Shown here: positions 44,407 to 53,015 of the stretch, in pieces | Layout of the letters: each line of letters begins with the position of its first letter | Numbering within the stretch: position 1 is the first letter of the stretch | Program-made: the position numbers and the translations under genes | The notes under the pieces: model-generated | Seen by the model: only the letters and a program-made list of their open reading frames with translations | What the model was told of the DNA's origin: nothing | Databases searched by the model: none | Source: Archaeoglobus sulfaticallidus PM70-1 | GTDB taxonomy: Archaea > Halobacteriota > Archaeoglobi > Archaeoglobales > Archaeoglobaceae | DNA: 64,000 nucleotides | Assembly: GCF_000385565.1 (NCBI RefSeq) | Contig: NC_021169.1 | Coordinates: forward strand, 434,001 to 498,000 | Reading direction: 5' to 3'

Positions 44407-45411
44407 TCAGATATGGTATATGAAGATCAGAACTGAGTACACTATGAAGAATACAAAGCCGACAATCAACCCCCACCATGGAACCCTCTGTTTTGCAACG
44501 AAGTATAGCAGGATTAGCGAGATCGCAGTGGTGCCGATAACGCTCATGTACGCGTGAACATCCAGAGTCCAGGATGTGAGCAGCAGACCCATTGCGGGAT
44601 AGAATGTTGAGTACAGGATTTTCTCTCCTATTAGCGAGGCTATGCTGAGCGAATCCCTCCCTCTGAAACTCCATATCAGGGCACTGGCAGTCTCGGGTAT
44701 GGCCGTTGCTGCTGGGATTATTATCAGAGCCAGCCCGAGAGGGCTGATGTTCAGCATTCTTGAAACCTCATCAACAGAGCTTACAAGCCCGTGTGAACCA
44801 TAGTACAGCAGTATCACAGAGGATATTAGCTGGATAATCCCTCCAGCCTTCTGATTTGGGATAACTCTGCATGCGTAAGGCTCTTCGGCAGATTCGAGGG
44901 TCTCTCCCATCCCATTTTTGTACATGGTAAAGATGTAACTGACATAGATCAGGAAGAACAGGATGCCAAATAGTTTGTGGAATCCCAGAAACGCCGGAAC
45001 CAGTGTTAAAGGAAAAGCAATGGAGACGACTGCGTAGGGTATAACGAGTTCTCTATCAACTTCAAGCACGAGATCATCTCTTCTCTTGAGATGGTAGCCC
45101 AGCAAAACGGATATTCCTACCAGTCCATAGGACAGGCTTGAGGCCATGAACGGCTGGCCGAAGACTGTACCGACACCTATGGCTTCTCCACTTTCCACGC
45201 CGGAAAAGAAAATGGCTACGAGGAAAACTATCATCTCCGGCAGGGATGTGAAGAGAGGGGATAGAATTGCGCCAACAAAAGAACCCCCAAGCTCGAACAG
45301 GCTTCCCAAGTACTCTATCGCATTGACAAAAAGTAAGGCTGCTATAAAAACAACAAAAATTTCTATCAGTATTTCAAAAACTGGCTCAAGCATTATGGGC
45401 ATTGGGGGCAT
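44407..45411 (-). CDS. Sodium/calcium exchanger family membrane protein
   Basis: This 334-residue protein has about ten helices and the two inverted alpha repeats of the cation/Ca2+ exchanger family. The first is GAILSPLFTSLPEMIVFLVA and the second LALIIIPAATAIPETASALI, with the ion-binding glutamates after SLP and AIP. It probably exchanges Na+ or H+ for Ca2+. Its ATG shares an adenine with the stop codon of the upstream leuC-like gene (TAATG), which fixes the start and implies translational coupling to an apparently unrelated enzyme. Confidence 0.88.
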   Translation of the reverse strand: MPPMPIMLEPVFEILIEIFVVFIAALLFVNAIEYLGSLFELGGSFVGAILSPLFTSLPEMIVFLVAIFFSGVESGEAIGVGTVFGQPFMASSLSYGLVGISVLLGYHLKRRDDLVLEVDRELVIPYAVVSIAFPLTLVPAFLGFHKLFGILFFLIYVSYIFTMYKNGMGETLESAEEPYACRVIPNQKAGGIIQLISSVILLYYGSHGLVSSVDEVSRMLNISPLGLALIIIPAATAIPETASALIWSFRGRDSLSIASLIGEKILYSTFYPAMGLLLTSWTLDVHAYMSVIGTTAISLILLYFVAKQRVPWWGLIVGFVFFIVYSVLIFIYHI

Positions 45412-46664
45412 TACAGGAACTCCCGTGGATCGACGATCCTTCCCTTTATTGCAGAAGCTGCTGCTGTGGCTGGAGAACTCAGGTATATGAATCCCTCTGG
45501 ATTTCCCATCCTGCCCTTGAAGTTTCTGTTCTGGGTTGAGAGGCAGACCTCTCCATCAGCCAGTATTCCCTGATGTATGCCCACACACGGTCCGCATCCA
45601 GGAGGCAGCACAACTCCTCCAGCCTCAACTATTGTTTTTAGTAAACCCTCCTCCATCGCCTTCAGGTAGATCCTCCTGCTTGCTGGCCCAACGATCAGCC
45701 TGATCTTTTTGCTCACCTTTCTGCCCTTGAGTATTTTGGCAACCACCCTCAAATCCGAGATTCTGCCATTGGTGCAGGTTCCTATGAAGACCTGATCGAT
45801 CTCTGTGCCCTCAACCTCGCTTACCTCTGCAGTATTGTCAACATTGTGTGGCTTGGAGATCATCGGCTCTAAATCGGAAAGCTCATAGTAGAATTCCTTT
45901 TCGTACTCTGCATTGGCATCAGCTTTAATCTCTTTGAAATCGTCTGCTCTGCCCAGCTCAGCCAGATACTGTTTCGTAAGCTCATCCGAGGGGAATATCC
46001 CGGCCTTTGCTCCGCATTCCACTGCCATGTTGGATATCGTCAGCCTGCCCTCCACCTCTATGTTGTGTATGTCACCATCAAACTCCATCGCCTTGTATGT
46101 GGCTCCATCCACTCCCAAGTCTCCGATTATTTTTAATATAAGGTCTTTTGCGAACACGCCCTTCTCGAATTTCCCGCTGATGTTGAATCTGAAAACCTCC
46201 GGCACCCTGAACCAGTTCTTTCTGAGAAGGATCGCAACGGCAACATCCGTTGAACCCATCCCGGTTGAGAACGCTCCGATCCCACCATAGGTACATGTGT
46301 GTGAATCCGCTCCTACTGCAAGGTCTCCGGGCTTTACATATCTCTCAACCATTATCTGGTGTATTATCCCCTCTCCCGGTGGGTTGAAGTCCATTGAATG
46401 TTCTTCGGCAAAGTTCCTGATGAACTTCTGGTCGTTGCTGAGTTCTTTTCTCGGAGATGGTGAAGCGTGATCAACAAAGAAATGAGTTATCTCGGATCCT
46501 CTAATTTCTTTGGACATCTCCTTTACCTGCCTGATTGCGAGAGGAGCGGTCCCATCCTGGAGTGCTATCTGGTCTATCTCTGCGATGACAATATCTCCAG
46601 CCCTGACATCGCTGCCACTCTTCTCAGAGAAAATTTTCTCGGTTATCGTTTTTCCATCGGTCAT
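45411..46664 (-). CDS. leuC: 3-isopropylmalate dehydratase / homoaconitase-type large subunit
   Basis: This 417-residue aconitase-superfamily protein has the three cluster cysteines in FIGTCTNGRISDL and PPGCGPCVG. Also present are VDHASPSPRK, GADSHTCTYGGIGAFSTG and MAVECGAKAGIF. Archaea use closely related paralogues for isopropylmalate, citramalate-derived and homocitrate chemistry, and the large subunit alone does not show which. The small (LeuD-type) subunit is not adjacent. A GGTGATC ribosome binding site lies three bases before the ATG. Confidence 0.9.
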   Translation of the reverse strand: MTDGKTITEKIFSEKSGSDVRAGDIVIAEIDQIALQDGTAPLAIRQVKEMSKEIRGSEITHFFVDHASPSPRKELSNDQKFIRNFAEEHSMDFNPPGEGIIHQIMVERYVKPGDLAVGADSHTCTYGGIGAFSTGMGSTDVAVAILLRKNWFRVPEVFRFNISGKFEKGVFAKDLILKIIGDLGVDGATYKAMEFDGDIHNIEVEGRLTISNMAVECGAKAGIFPSDELTKQYLAELGRADDFKEIKADANAEYEKEFYYELSDLEPMISKPHNVDNTAEVSEVEGTEIDQVFIGTCTNGRISDLRVVAKILKGRKVSKKIRLIVGPASRRIYLKAMEEGLLKTIVEAGGVVLPPGCGPCVGIHQGILADGEVCLSTQNRNFKGRMGNPEGFIYLSSPATAAASAIKGRIVDPREFL

Positions 46665-46974
46665 ACGATCACCTGAACCTTTGCTTAGCTATTGTTCTCG
46701 GTTAAAAAATCTTTTACCTAATTTTGAAAAATCCCATGCCAAAACTCGCCTTCGCACCAGCCCCCTGTAAGTTCACCTGTTAATAGAAATCTAAGTGCGT
46801 TTTTTATCAGGTCTGTGATTTTTTCACATTCGGAACTCTGGGTATCATTAATCCACTTAAACCTCAAAAAACTGTCTCCAAATCGAATCCTTATAGGTTA
46901 AACATCAAAACTCATATCCTAAAATCAGAATTATGGGCACCGTGATTCCCAGAACTGAGGTGCACGAAATATAA
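46665..46974. other. Intergenic region upstream of the leuC-like gene
   Basis: About 310 bp are without a convincing frame. The part nearest 46665 holds the leuC promoter. The rest is AT-rich with scattered stops and no recognised repeat or RNA. Confidence 0.45.
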
Positions 46975-47121
46975 AAGAAGGGACGAACCCTCCTTTATGG
47001 AAAAAGGAAGGTTGGTAAGACTTCTCTCATAAGAAATTTCACTGAATACACTAACTTCTTCTTTGAAAGAGCTGGACCGACTTTGATGGAGAGTGATGGT
47101 AGCTTCAGGTCTATTGACTAA
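46975..47121 (+). pseudogene. Fragment of an archaeal AAA ATPase (ATPase_2/DUF234-type) with intact P-loop
   Basis: A 48-codon open stretch bounded by stops encodes a P-loop segment. It reads RTLLYGKRKVGKTSLIRNF followed by YTNFFFERAG. YG-x-R-x-VGKT followed by a short helix and an aromatic strand is the hallmark of the archaeal ATPase_2 family, normally 350-450 residues long. No start codon or remaining domains are present, so this is a relic of a deleted gene. Confidence 0.6.
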
Positions 47122-47148
47122 CATTTAAATACGGTGAAGAAGAGGATG

Positions 47149-47243
47149 ACTCCTGAAAATGGAGATCGAAAGGAAATACTTGGATGAAAAAACACAATAA
47201 TTCAAAGAGAAGAAGAGTAAAAACTCCTAAAAATGGAGACCAA
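47149..47243. repeat. Two copies of a 21-base motif with a CTCC/GGAG hairpin
   Basis: ACTCCTGAAAATGGAGA at 47149-47165 recurs as ACTCCTAAAAATGGAGA at 47223-47239. The similarity extends a few bases with three mismatches over 21. Each copy can fold CTCC onto GGAG. Spacing is 74 bases and there are only two copies, so this is not a CRISPR array. Confidence 0.5.
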
Positions 47244-47361
47244 ACGCTCAGATCTCGAGAGCAAAAGTAACGGTAGGAAACTATCTCAAAAATCCTGCTG
47301 AACCTACACTTTAGAAGAAACCAAAAAAATATTAAGAGCTATTTTTCTTATCGTATATTGG

Positions 47362-50300
47362 ATGAAATCTTGGATGAAATTTTCTGGAGATGATAGAGCA
47401 GTTTCGGAACTTATCAGCATAATTTTAATGATAGCCATAACTGTTGGGGCTTTCTCGGTTATCGCAGTTAGCATATATTCCTTCCTCCAGACTCCTCCCT
47501 CAAAACATGCGGACTTCCAGGCTGAGAAAATAGGGGATGAGCTGGTAATATATCACACCGGTGGTGAGGAACTATCCGGTGATGACATCATCATTTTTGA
47601 AGCTGGCAGTATAAAAATTGAGAGAACGATAAACGATTGTCTGGCAGGAAATGGTTGTTATTTTTACGATGTAAATGACGATGGAAAGTGGAATCTTGGA
47701 GAGAAAATAGTATTCAAAACATCCGGTTATGAAAATGTTGGAGTGATGATTATCTCTGAGGAGGCAAATCAGGTTCTCTTCTCCATGCCCGCTGAAGCTC
47801 TTCCGGAAAAAGACCTTACGATCAGTTTGAAGGTTAGTAATGCAAACCCGGAGGTTAACGAGGAAATCACGATTTATGCTGATGTTATGAATGTTGGAAG
47901 TGAAGACATAAATGAAAGTTTTACAGTCAGATTTTACTATGACTCCATTGAGATCTACAATGAGATCATCAATGGTTTAACCTCCCAGTCAGTAGAGCAT
48001 ATAAGTTTCAGCTACACCCCAACAAGCACAGGGCAGCATGTAATCAAAGGAGTTGTGGATGCTGATGGAGCTATTGTGGAAGATAATGAGAACAACAATG
48101 TCTCAAGCAAGACTATTAGCGTTAGTGAGCCTGCGAACAATCCACCAGTGGCAGCATTCACTTACACTCCGGCGACCCCACTGGTTGGAGATATTATAAC
48201 CTTCAACGCCTCTTCGAGCTACGATCCAGACGGAGATAAAATCACAGACTACATATGGGATTTCGGAGATGGAGATACTGCTACGGGTGTTGTGACGACT
48301 CACTCTTACTCCTCACCCGGAACCTATGATGTGACGCTGACGGTTTACGATGAAAGAGGTGGTGTGAATTCAACTACGGTAGCTATAGAGGTTATCGAGT
48401 CGATCTGTGAACTCCCCGGCTGGGACTACAGAAAGGCCATCACAATAACCAACCAGAACAGCTTCTCCCTGACAGACTACCAGATCAAAATAGAACTCAA
48501 CTCCTCCAACTTCGACTTCACCAAGGCAAACTCAGATGGATCAGACATCAGATTCACAGAATCCGATGGATCGACCTTCCTCAACTACTGGATAGAGAGC
48601 TGGGATCCCTCCAATCAGACAGCCACCATATGGGTTAAAGTCAACATCCCTGCAAGCACATCCAAGACCATCTACATGTACTACGGAAACAGCTCAGCAA
48701 CCTCCATGAGCAACGGAGACTCAACGTTTGTGTTCTTCGATGATTTTGAAGGTACATCTCTCAACACGACCAAGTGGGCAACGAACACAGACACCTATCA
48801 GGTGGAAAATGGAGCAATCAGGTTGTGGGGCAGCTGGAATGATGGAGCGTACCTGAACACAAGAGACAGCTTCAGCGGAAGTTTTGTTGTTGAGGGTAGA
48901 TGGAGATTGAGTACGACTTCCAAAGATGTGGATCTTGCTGTGGTATTCGCGGAATACAGCAACTCCTACATGTGGGAATCAACATCCATAACCTGTACCT
49001 ATGACAGCCAGAGCACATCACGCCCGTATTACCAGAAAGATCTGAATGTGAAAGGTACACATGTGGATTGGGGTCCGGAGATAGAATCTTCAGACTGGCA
49101 GAAGTTCAGGATAATCTTCACACAATCCTACATAAACTACTGGGACTCGTGGAGTGCGGAGAACTCTGCCAAACCATCCCTTGAATACTCTGGCAGCACA
49201 TTCAGCACGTTCTATCTCGGAATTGCTGCTGATTCTGACAGCACAAGCAGATACGGGTACATAGATTACATTTTCATGAGAAAGTATGTTGAAAATGAAC
49301 CATCTGTGGTTATATCTGCCACCGAAACTGACTGTACTGTGCCATCCCCAACAGCCGATTTCACCTTCACCCCATCAACCCCCCAGGTAAACGAAGAAAT
49401 AACCTTCAACGCCTCATCCTCAACCCCATCAGAGCCAGGAGGAAGCATAACCAACTACCACTGGGACTTCGGAGATGGTAATGTAATAGACACGACATCA
49501 CCAACAATAACCCACACCTACTCTTCAGCCAACACCTACAGCGTAACGCTGACAGTCACAGACAGCCTTGGAAGGCAGGACTCAGTAACCAAGCAGGTGG
49601 AGGTTTTGGAGGCAAGTGTTTGTGAACTTCCCGGCTGGGACTACAGAAAGGCCATCACAATAACCAACCAGAACAGCTTCTCCCTGACAGACTACCAGAT
49701 CAAAATAGAACTCAACTCCTCCAACTTCGACTTCACCAAGGCAAACTCAGATGGATCAGACATCAGATTCACAGAATCCGATGGATCGACCTTCCTCAAC
49801 TACTGGATAGAGAGCTGGGATCCCTCCAATCAGACAGCCACCATATGGGTTAAAGTCAACATCCCTGCAAGCACATCCAAGACCATCTACATGTACTACG
49901 GAAACAGCTCAGCAACCTCCATGAGCAACCCGGAGAAGACGATGTTCCTGTACGAGAACTTCGAAAGCGATCCGGGTAATCTGTATGGTGATGCCTACTA
50001 TGATTCTGCTAACAGGTATGTCGTGCTGACCCGACCACTAATATTTCAGACTGGATATATGGTCTACAATTCCGTTCCAACAAATCCAACTGGCTTTTAC
50101 GCCAAATTCTACTTCAAATCCGGTGGAGGGAGGGGGGCGGATGCTCTGTGGATGGGAGCATATGACACAGACTACACAGGCACGAGAGAGGACATTGTAG
50201 ATGGTGGATACCACTTCACATATGATGAGTACAACGATAGAATAGCGTTTACAAAAAGCACAACCGATAACGGAGCCCCGATAGCATACTACTCGATAGA

Positions 50301-51912
50301 TGGATCTCAGATAGCCAACTTGGAGTGGCATCTGGCAGAGATTTACTTCTGGTATGATGGAAAAGCAAATACGAGAATATACCTCGATGGCTCTGAAGTA
50401 GCTTCATCCTCAGATACGAACCCGCAGATCAATGTCATTAATGGTGTGGGCAAGATAATCTTTGGTGGAAGAACCGGTGCCCTGACGAACTACCACATAA
50501 TCGGTAATGGTTTGCTGTACATCGCTAAATATACACCTAATGTTGGCTATACAATAGAAGATGCTGACACTCAATGCCTGCCATCCCCAACAGCCGATTT
50601 CACCTTCACCCCATCAACCCCCCAGGTAAACGAAGAAATAACCTTCAACGCCTCATCCTCAACCCCATCAGAGCCAGGAGGAAGCATAACCAACTACCAC
50701 TGGGACTTCGGAGATGGTAATGTAATAGACACGACATCACCAACAATAACCCACACCTACTCTTCAGCCAACACCTACAGCGTGACGCTGACAGTCACAG
50801 ACAGCCTTGGAAGGCAGGACTCAGTAACCAAGCAGGTGGAGGTTTCTGAAACACTCTTCGATCCAGGATTTGCTTATGAAGATGTCAATGGCAACCTTAT
50901 GTATGATCCGGGAGTAGATGTCCAGATACTGGCTTCTGAAATACAGGATGGTGTTTATGATGCTGGTAGCAATGGACTTGTGATACCTCCGAGTGTCGGG
51001 GATATAACTGCAAGCAGTATTTACTTCAAAGGGAGAGATGTCGTTGTATCTGTAGATCTTACAGCAAGCAAAGGTGTTGAGATAATCGGAAGTGATAGTG
51101 TAGATATAACCGGTGTATCCGTCTCTTCTACTAACTACAATAGGGATGTGGTTATACAGGCAGGAAAGATACTGGCGAATGGTACAGATATAACAGCCCA
51201 CGGGGAAGTTTTTTTGAAAGCCACCAATATATACATCTCAGATTCGACAATAGATACTTCCTCAGAGTACAATATGAAAATATCGATAGATGCCACCAAT
51301 TATGTCTTCGCAAACAATGCCACTCTGAAGTCTCAGGCTAAGATAGATCTCGGCGGAAATTCGCTGTCTGGAGATGGTATGAGTATCGACAACAGCAAGG
51401 CATATGACATGAAAGTGAATATTGTGTTTCTGGAGGACATTTCACTCAACAATGCCAATATAGTATCGCAGGGTGTTGTTACGATAAATGCTGGAACCCA
51501 GCTAACCGCATCTGACATCAAGATCGACAACACCAAGGCATACAACAAGAAGGTTGAGATATACTCGAGTGGAGACCTCAATATTACCGGTGGAGAAATC
51601 CGCTCGAAAGGAAATGTCCTGATTCAGACATATGGTGGAGATCTGATAGCTAATGCTATTCATGTAGATTCCTCTGGTGCATACAGTAAAGATATAACTT
51701 TCAAGGCTGAAAACGATATCTATCTAAATTCTAGCAAGTTGGTCACAAATAAGGGAGATCTTAAAGCAAAGGTCACTGGAAGTCCTGCAAGTCAGAGGAC
51801 AGTTTATGTGGATCAGGCAGAATTTTATGATAAAGACAATAAGCTGGAGGTATCACCCAAGAGTGTAAAGGTTGTTGGAACTCCTAAGCATGGGGGTATT
51901 AAGTATAAGTAG
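47362..51912 (+). CDS. Giant secreted surface protein with type IV pilin-like signal, CARDB, PKD, DUF2341 and beta-helix-like regions
   Basis: This protein has 1516 residues. The N-terminus GDDRAVSELISIILMIAITVG is an archaeal class III (prepilin-like) signal with probable cleavage before AVSEL. Order of parts: CARDB-like (about 151-255), PKD 1 (257-345), DUF2341 copy 1 (349-451), a concanavalin/LamG-like spacer, PKD 2 (661-748), DUF2341 copy 2 (754-856), a second divergent LamG-like spacer, and PKD 3 (1073-1161). A C-terminal region (1165-1516) follows, with repeating turns such as IDNSKAYDMKV and IDNTKAYNKKV, probably a beta-helix. It ends without a membrane anchor. ATG 47362 or 47374 could be used. 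A role in adhesion or cell-surface structure is likely. DNA repeats inside are listed separately. Confidence 0.85.
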   Translation: MKSWMKFSGDDRAVSELISIILMIAITVGAFSVIAVSIYSFLQTPPSKHADFQAEKIGDELVIYHTGGEELSGDDIIIFEAGSIKIERTINDCLAGNGCYFYDVNDDGKWNLGEKIVFKTSGYENVGVMIISEEANQVLFSMPAEALPEKDLTISLKVSNANPEVNEEITIYADVMNVGSEDINESFTVRFYYDSIEIYNEIINGLTSQSVEHISFSYTPTSTGQHVIKGVVDADGAIVEDNENNNVSSKTISVSEPANNPPVAAFTYTPATPLVGDIITFNASSSYDPDGDKITDYIWDFGDGDTATGVVTTHSYSSPGTYDVTLTVYDERGGVNSTTVAIEVIESICELPGWDYRKAITITNQNSFSLTDYQIKIELNSSNFDFTKANSDGSDIRFTESDGSTFLNYWIESWDPSNQTATIWVKVNIPASTSKTIYMYYGNSSATSMSNGDSTFVFFDDFEGTSLNTTKWATNTDTYQVENGAIRLWGSWNDGAYLNTRDSFSGSFVVEGRWRLSTTSKDVDLAVVFAEYSNSYMWESTSITCTYDSQSTSRPYYQKDLNVKGTHVDWGPEIESSDWQKFRIIFTQSYINYWDSWSAENSAKPSLEYSGSTFSTFYLGIAADSDSTSRYGYIDYIFMRKYVENEPSVVISATETDCTVPSPTADFTFTPSTPQVNEEITFNASSSTPSEPGGSITNYHWDFGDGNVIDTTSPTITHTYSSANTYSVTLTVTDSLGRQDSVTKQVEVLEASVCELPGWDYRKAITITNQNSFSLTDYQIKIELNSSNFDFTKANSDGSDIRFTESDGSTFLNYWIESWDPSNQTATIWVKVNIPASTSKTIYMYYGNSSATSMSNPEKTMFLYENFESDPGNLYGDAYYDSANRYVVLTRPLIFQTGYMVYNSVPTNPTGFYAKFYFKSGGGRGADALWMGAYDTDYTGTREDIVDGGYHFTYDEYNDRIAFTKSTTDNGAPIAYYSIDGSQIANLEWHLAEIYFWYDGKANTRIYLDGSEVASSSDTNPQINVINGVGKIIFGGRTGALTNYHIIGNGLLYIAKYTPNVGYTIEDADTQCLPSPTADFTFTPSTPQVNEEITFNASSSTPSEPGGSITNYHWDFGDGNVIDTTSPTITHTYSSANTYSVTLTVTDSLGRQDSVTKQVEVSETLFDPGFAYEDVNGNLMYDPGVDVQILASEIQDGVYDAGSNGLVIPPSVGDITASSIYFKGRDVVVSVDLTASKGVEIIGSDSVDITGVSVSSTNYNRDVVIQAGKILANGTDITAHGEVFLKATNIYISDSTIDTSSEYNMKISIDATNYVFANNATLKSQAKIDLGGNSLSGDGMSIDNSKAYDMKVNIVFLEDISLNNANIVSQGVVTINAGTQLTASDIKIDNTKAYNKKVEIYSSGDLNITGGEIRSKGNVLIQTYGGDLIANAIHVDSSGAYSKDITFKAENDIYLNSSKLVTNKGDLKAKVTGSPASQRTVYVDQAEFYDKDNKLEVSPKSVKVVGTPKHGGIKYK
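48406..48714 (+). repeat. Long direct repeat A, copy 1 (DUF2341 coding)
   Basis: This 309 bp stretch is identical to 49621-49929 except for one base (C/T near 48413). It encodes the DUF2341 domain, starting CELPGWDYRKAITI. The distance of 1215 bases is a whole number of codons. Confidence 0.95.
49341..49606 (+). repeat. Long direct repeat B, copy 1 (PKD coding)
   Basis: This 266 bp stretch is identical to 50580-50845 except for one base (A/G in the codon after TACAGC). It encodes a PKD domain containing NYHWDFGDGN. The distance of 1239 bases is in frame. Confidence 0.95.
49621..49929 (+). repeat. Long direct repeat A, copy 2 (DUF2341 coding)
   Basis: This is the second copy of repeat A and encodes DUF2341 copy 2. 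The sequences immediately after the two copies diverge abruptly after AGCAAC. Confidence 0.95.
50580..50845 (+). repeat. Long direct repeat B, copy 2 (PKD coding)
   Basis: This is the second copy of repeat B and encodes the third PKD domain. Identity starts and stops abruptly at both ends. Confidence 0.95.
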
Positions 51913-52192
51913 TTTTTTATCATTTTTTAACTTCCACCAAGATCACAGAATCGTTGAAGTCGACTGCTGGTTGTATTATAGATTTGTAGGATCTCTATAT
52001 TTGCCCTGCCGTTTCAGTTCAGATCTGTTCTAAGAGCTGGATCCTTTTACTAAATACCTATGCAGTACCGGGCAGAGTACTTCCGAACTCCCTTTATTCA
52101 GAGTAACTTCAAAAGAGAATAACCAGATTTTTCAAAGACAAGATGCATCATATTTCAATAACTCGGGTAATTTATGAGAAAGGAATTGTCCA
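51913..52192. other. Intergenic region after the giant surface protein
   Basis: 280 bp are without a coding frame. A T-rich stretch directly after the stop (AGTTTTTTATCATTTTTT) is a plausible archaeal oligo-T terminator. Nothing else was recognised. Confidence 0.45.
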
Positions 52193-52765
52193 TTATAAAT
52201 CCATTTCAAGCTTTTTTAACTGTTCCATTTCCTTTTTGATCAGGATGATGGAAAGTATGTCGACTGCGGCTACCATTGCCAGAAGTCGCCACTCGCCGTA
52301 GATGATGTAAATATAGAGTATGCCCAGATTTACCAACACAAGCATTGGTGTCAGAAGTGCCAGTGCAAACTTTAAAGACAGCCTCTTCTTCTCAATGCTG
52401 GGCTTGGATAACTGAACAACATATTTTGCTCTTTTCAGGTCGGACCATATCACTGAAAAAACAATCATGAATGCGGCTAAATAAACCAGCTCAGGATTGA
52501 TTTCCATCAGGAAATCTAGATCAAACTTTTTAATGAGGTTTCCGCCTTTTGCAGCATCATCGGCTATAATAAACAGAGGTAGTGCCAAGAAGAGGATGAT
52601 TTCTCTCAACCGCTTCTCCAATCTTTTATGCTCAGCTTTTACCTTGATCCACCTTCTGCAGGATGGACATTTGTTGTAGTACCCTCCTGACCTTCTGTAA
52701 CTGATTTCAGCTATCCTCCACCACCACGGAAGTCTTGTTCCACAATTGGGACATCTAAGCTCCAT
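52193..52765 (-). CDS. Zinc-ribbon membrane protein of unknown function
   Basis: This 190-residue protein opens with a zinc-ribbon pattern of two CxxC pairs, CPNCG at residues 5-9 and CPSC near 33. It continues with four hydrophobic helices in two pairs, and the charged loops suggest the ribbon is cytoplasmic. No catalytic signature is seen. It appears to be a single-gene unit, divergent from gatB across 250 bp. Confidence 0.72.
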   Translation of the reverse strand: MELRCPNCGTRLPWWWRIAEISYRRSGGYYNKCPSCRRWIKVKAEHKRLEKRLREIILFLALPLFIIADDAAKGGNLIKKFDLDFLMEINPELVYLAAFMIVFSVIWSDLKRAKYVVQLSKPSIEKKRLSLKFALALLTPMLVLVNLGILYIYIIYGEWRLLAMVAAVDILSIILIKKEMEQLKKLEMDL

Positions 52766-52985
52766 ACAATCACCCTCGTTTGGATCGGCTGTGGATGATA
52801 TGATTTATTCAAAGGGAATTTTGGTTTATTTATAAGATGTTTGCTCAAGTGATAGGTTCTTGCAGGTTGTAGTGTTAGGATGCATTAACCCCAATGTCTG
52901 AAACCTCCATGGTCATGTGATCTGCAGGTTACGAGGCTGAGAAAGTTTGGCTCGCTGTATAACCCTTTAACCTCACAACAGAAAA

Positions 52986-52995
52986 CTTTTATTTA
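52986..52995 (+). promoter_or_regulatory. TATA box of the gatB operon (leaderless)
   Basis: CTTTTATTTA is centred about 26 bases before the gatB ATG with no ribosome binding site between them, consistent with a leaderless transcript of gatB-topA-GPN GTPase. Confidence 0.5.
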
Positions 52996-53015
52996 CCCCC
53001 TTCCAACGCACTTCT

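Noticed and set aside
47149-47243. Possible CRISPR remnant
   Set aside because: There are only two imperfect copies of a short hairpin motif, the spacing is unlike CRISPR, and no cas genes are in the window.
51913-52192. Possible tRNA gene after the surface-protein gene
   Set aside because: I found no T-arm (GGTTCGAATCC-like) and no cloverleaf with matching acceptor ends.
52766-53015. Possible C/D box or other small RNA upstream of gatB
   Set aside because: CTGA and TGAT-like boxes occur, but not in the right order or spacing, and no stable fold was obvious.
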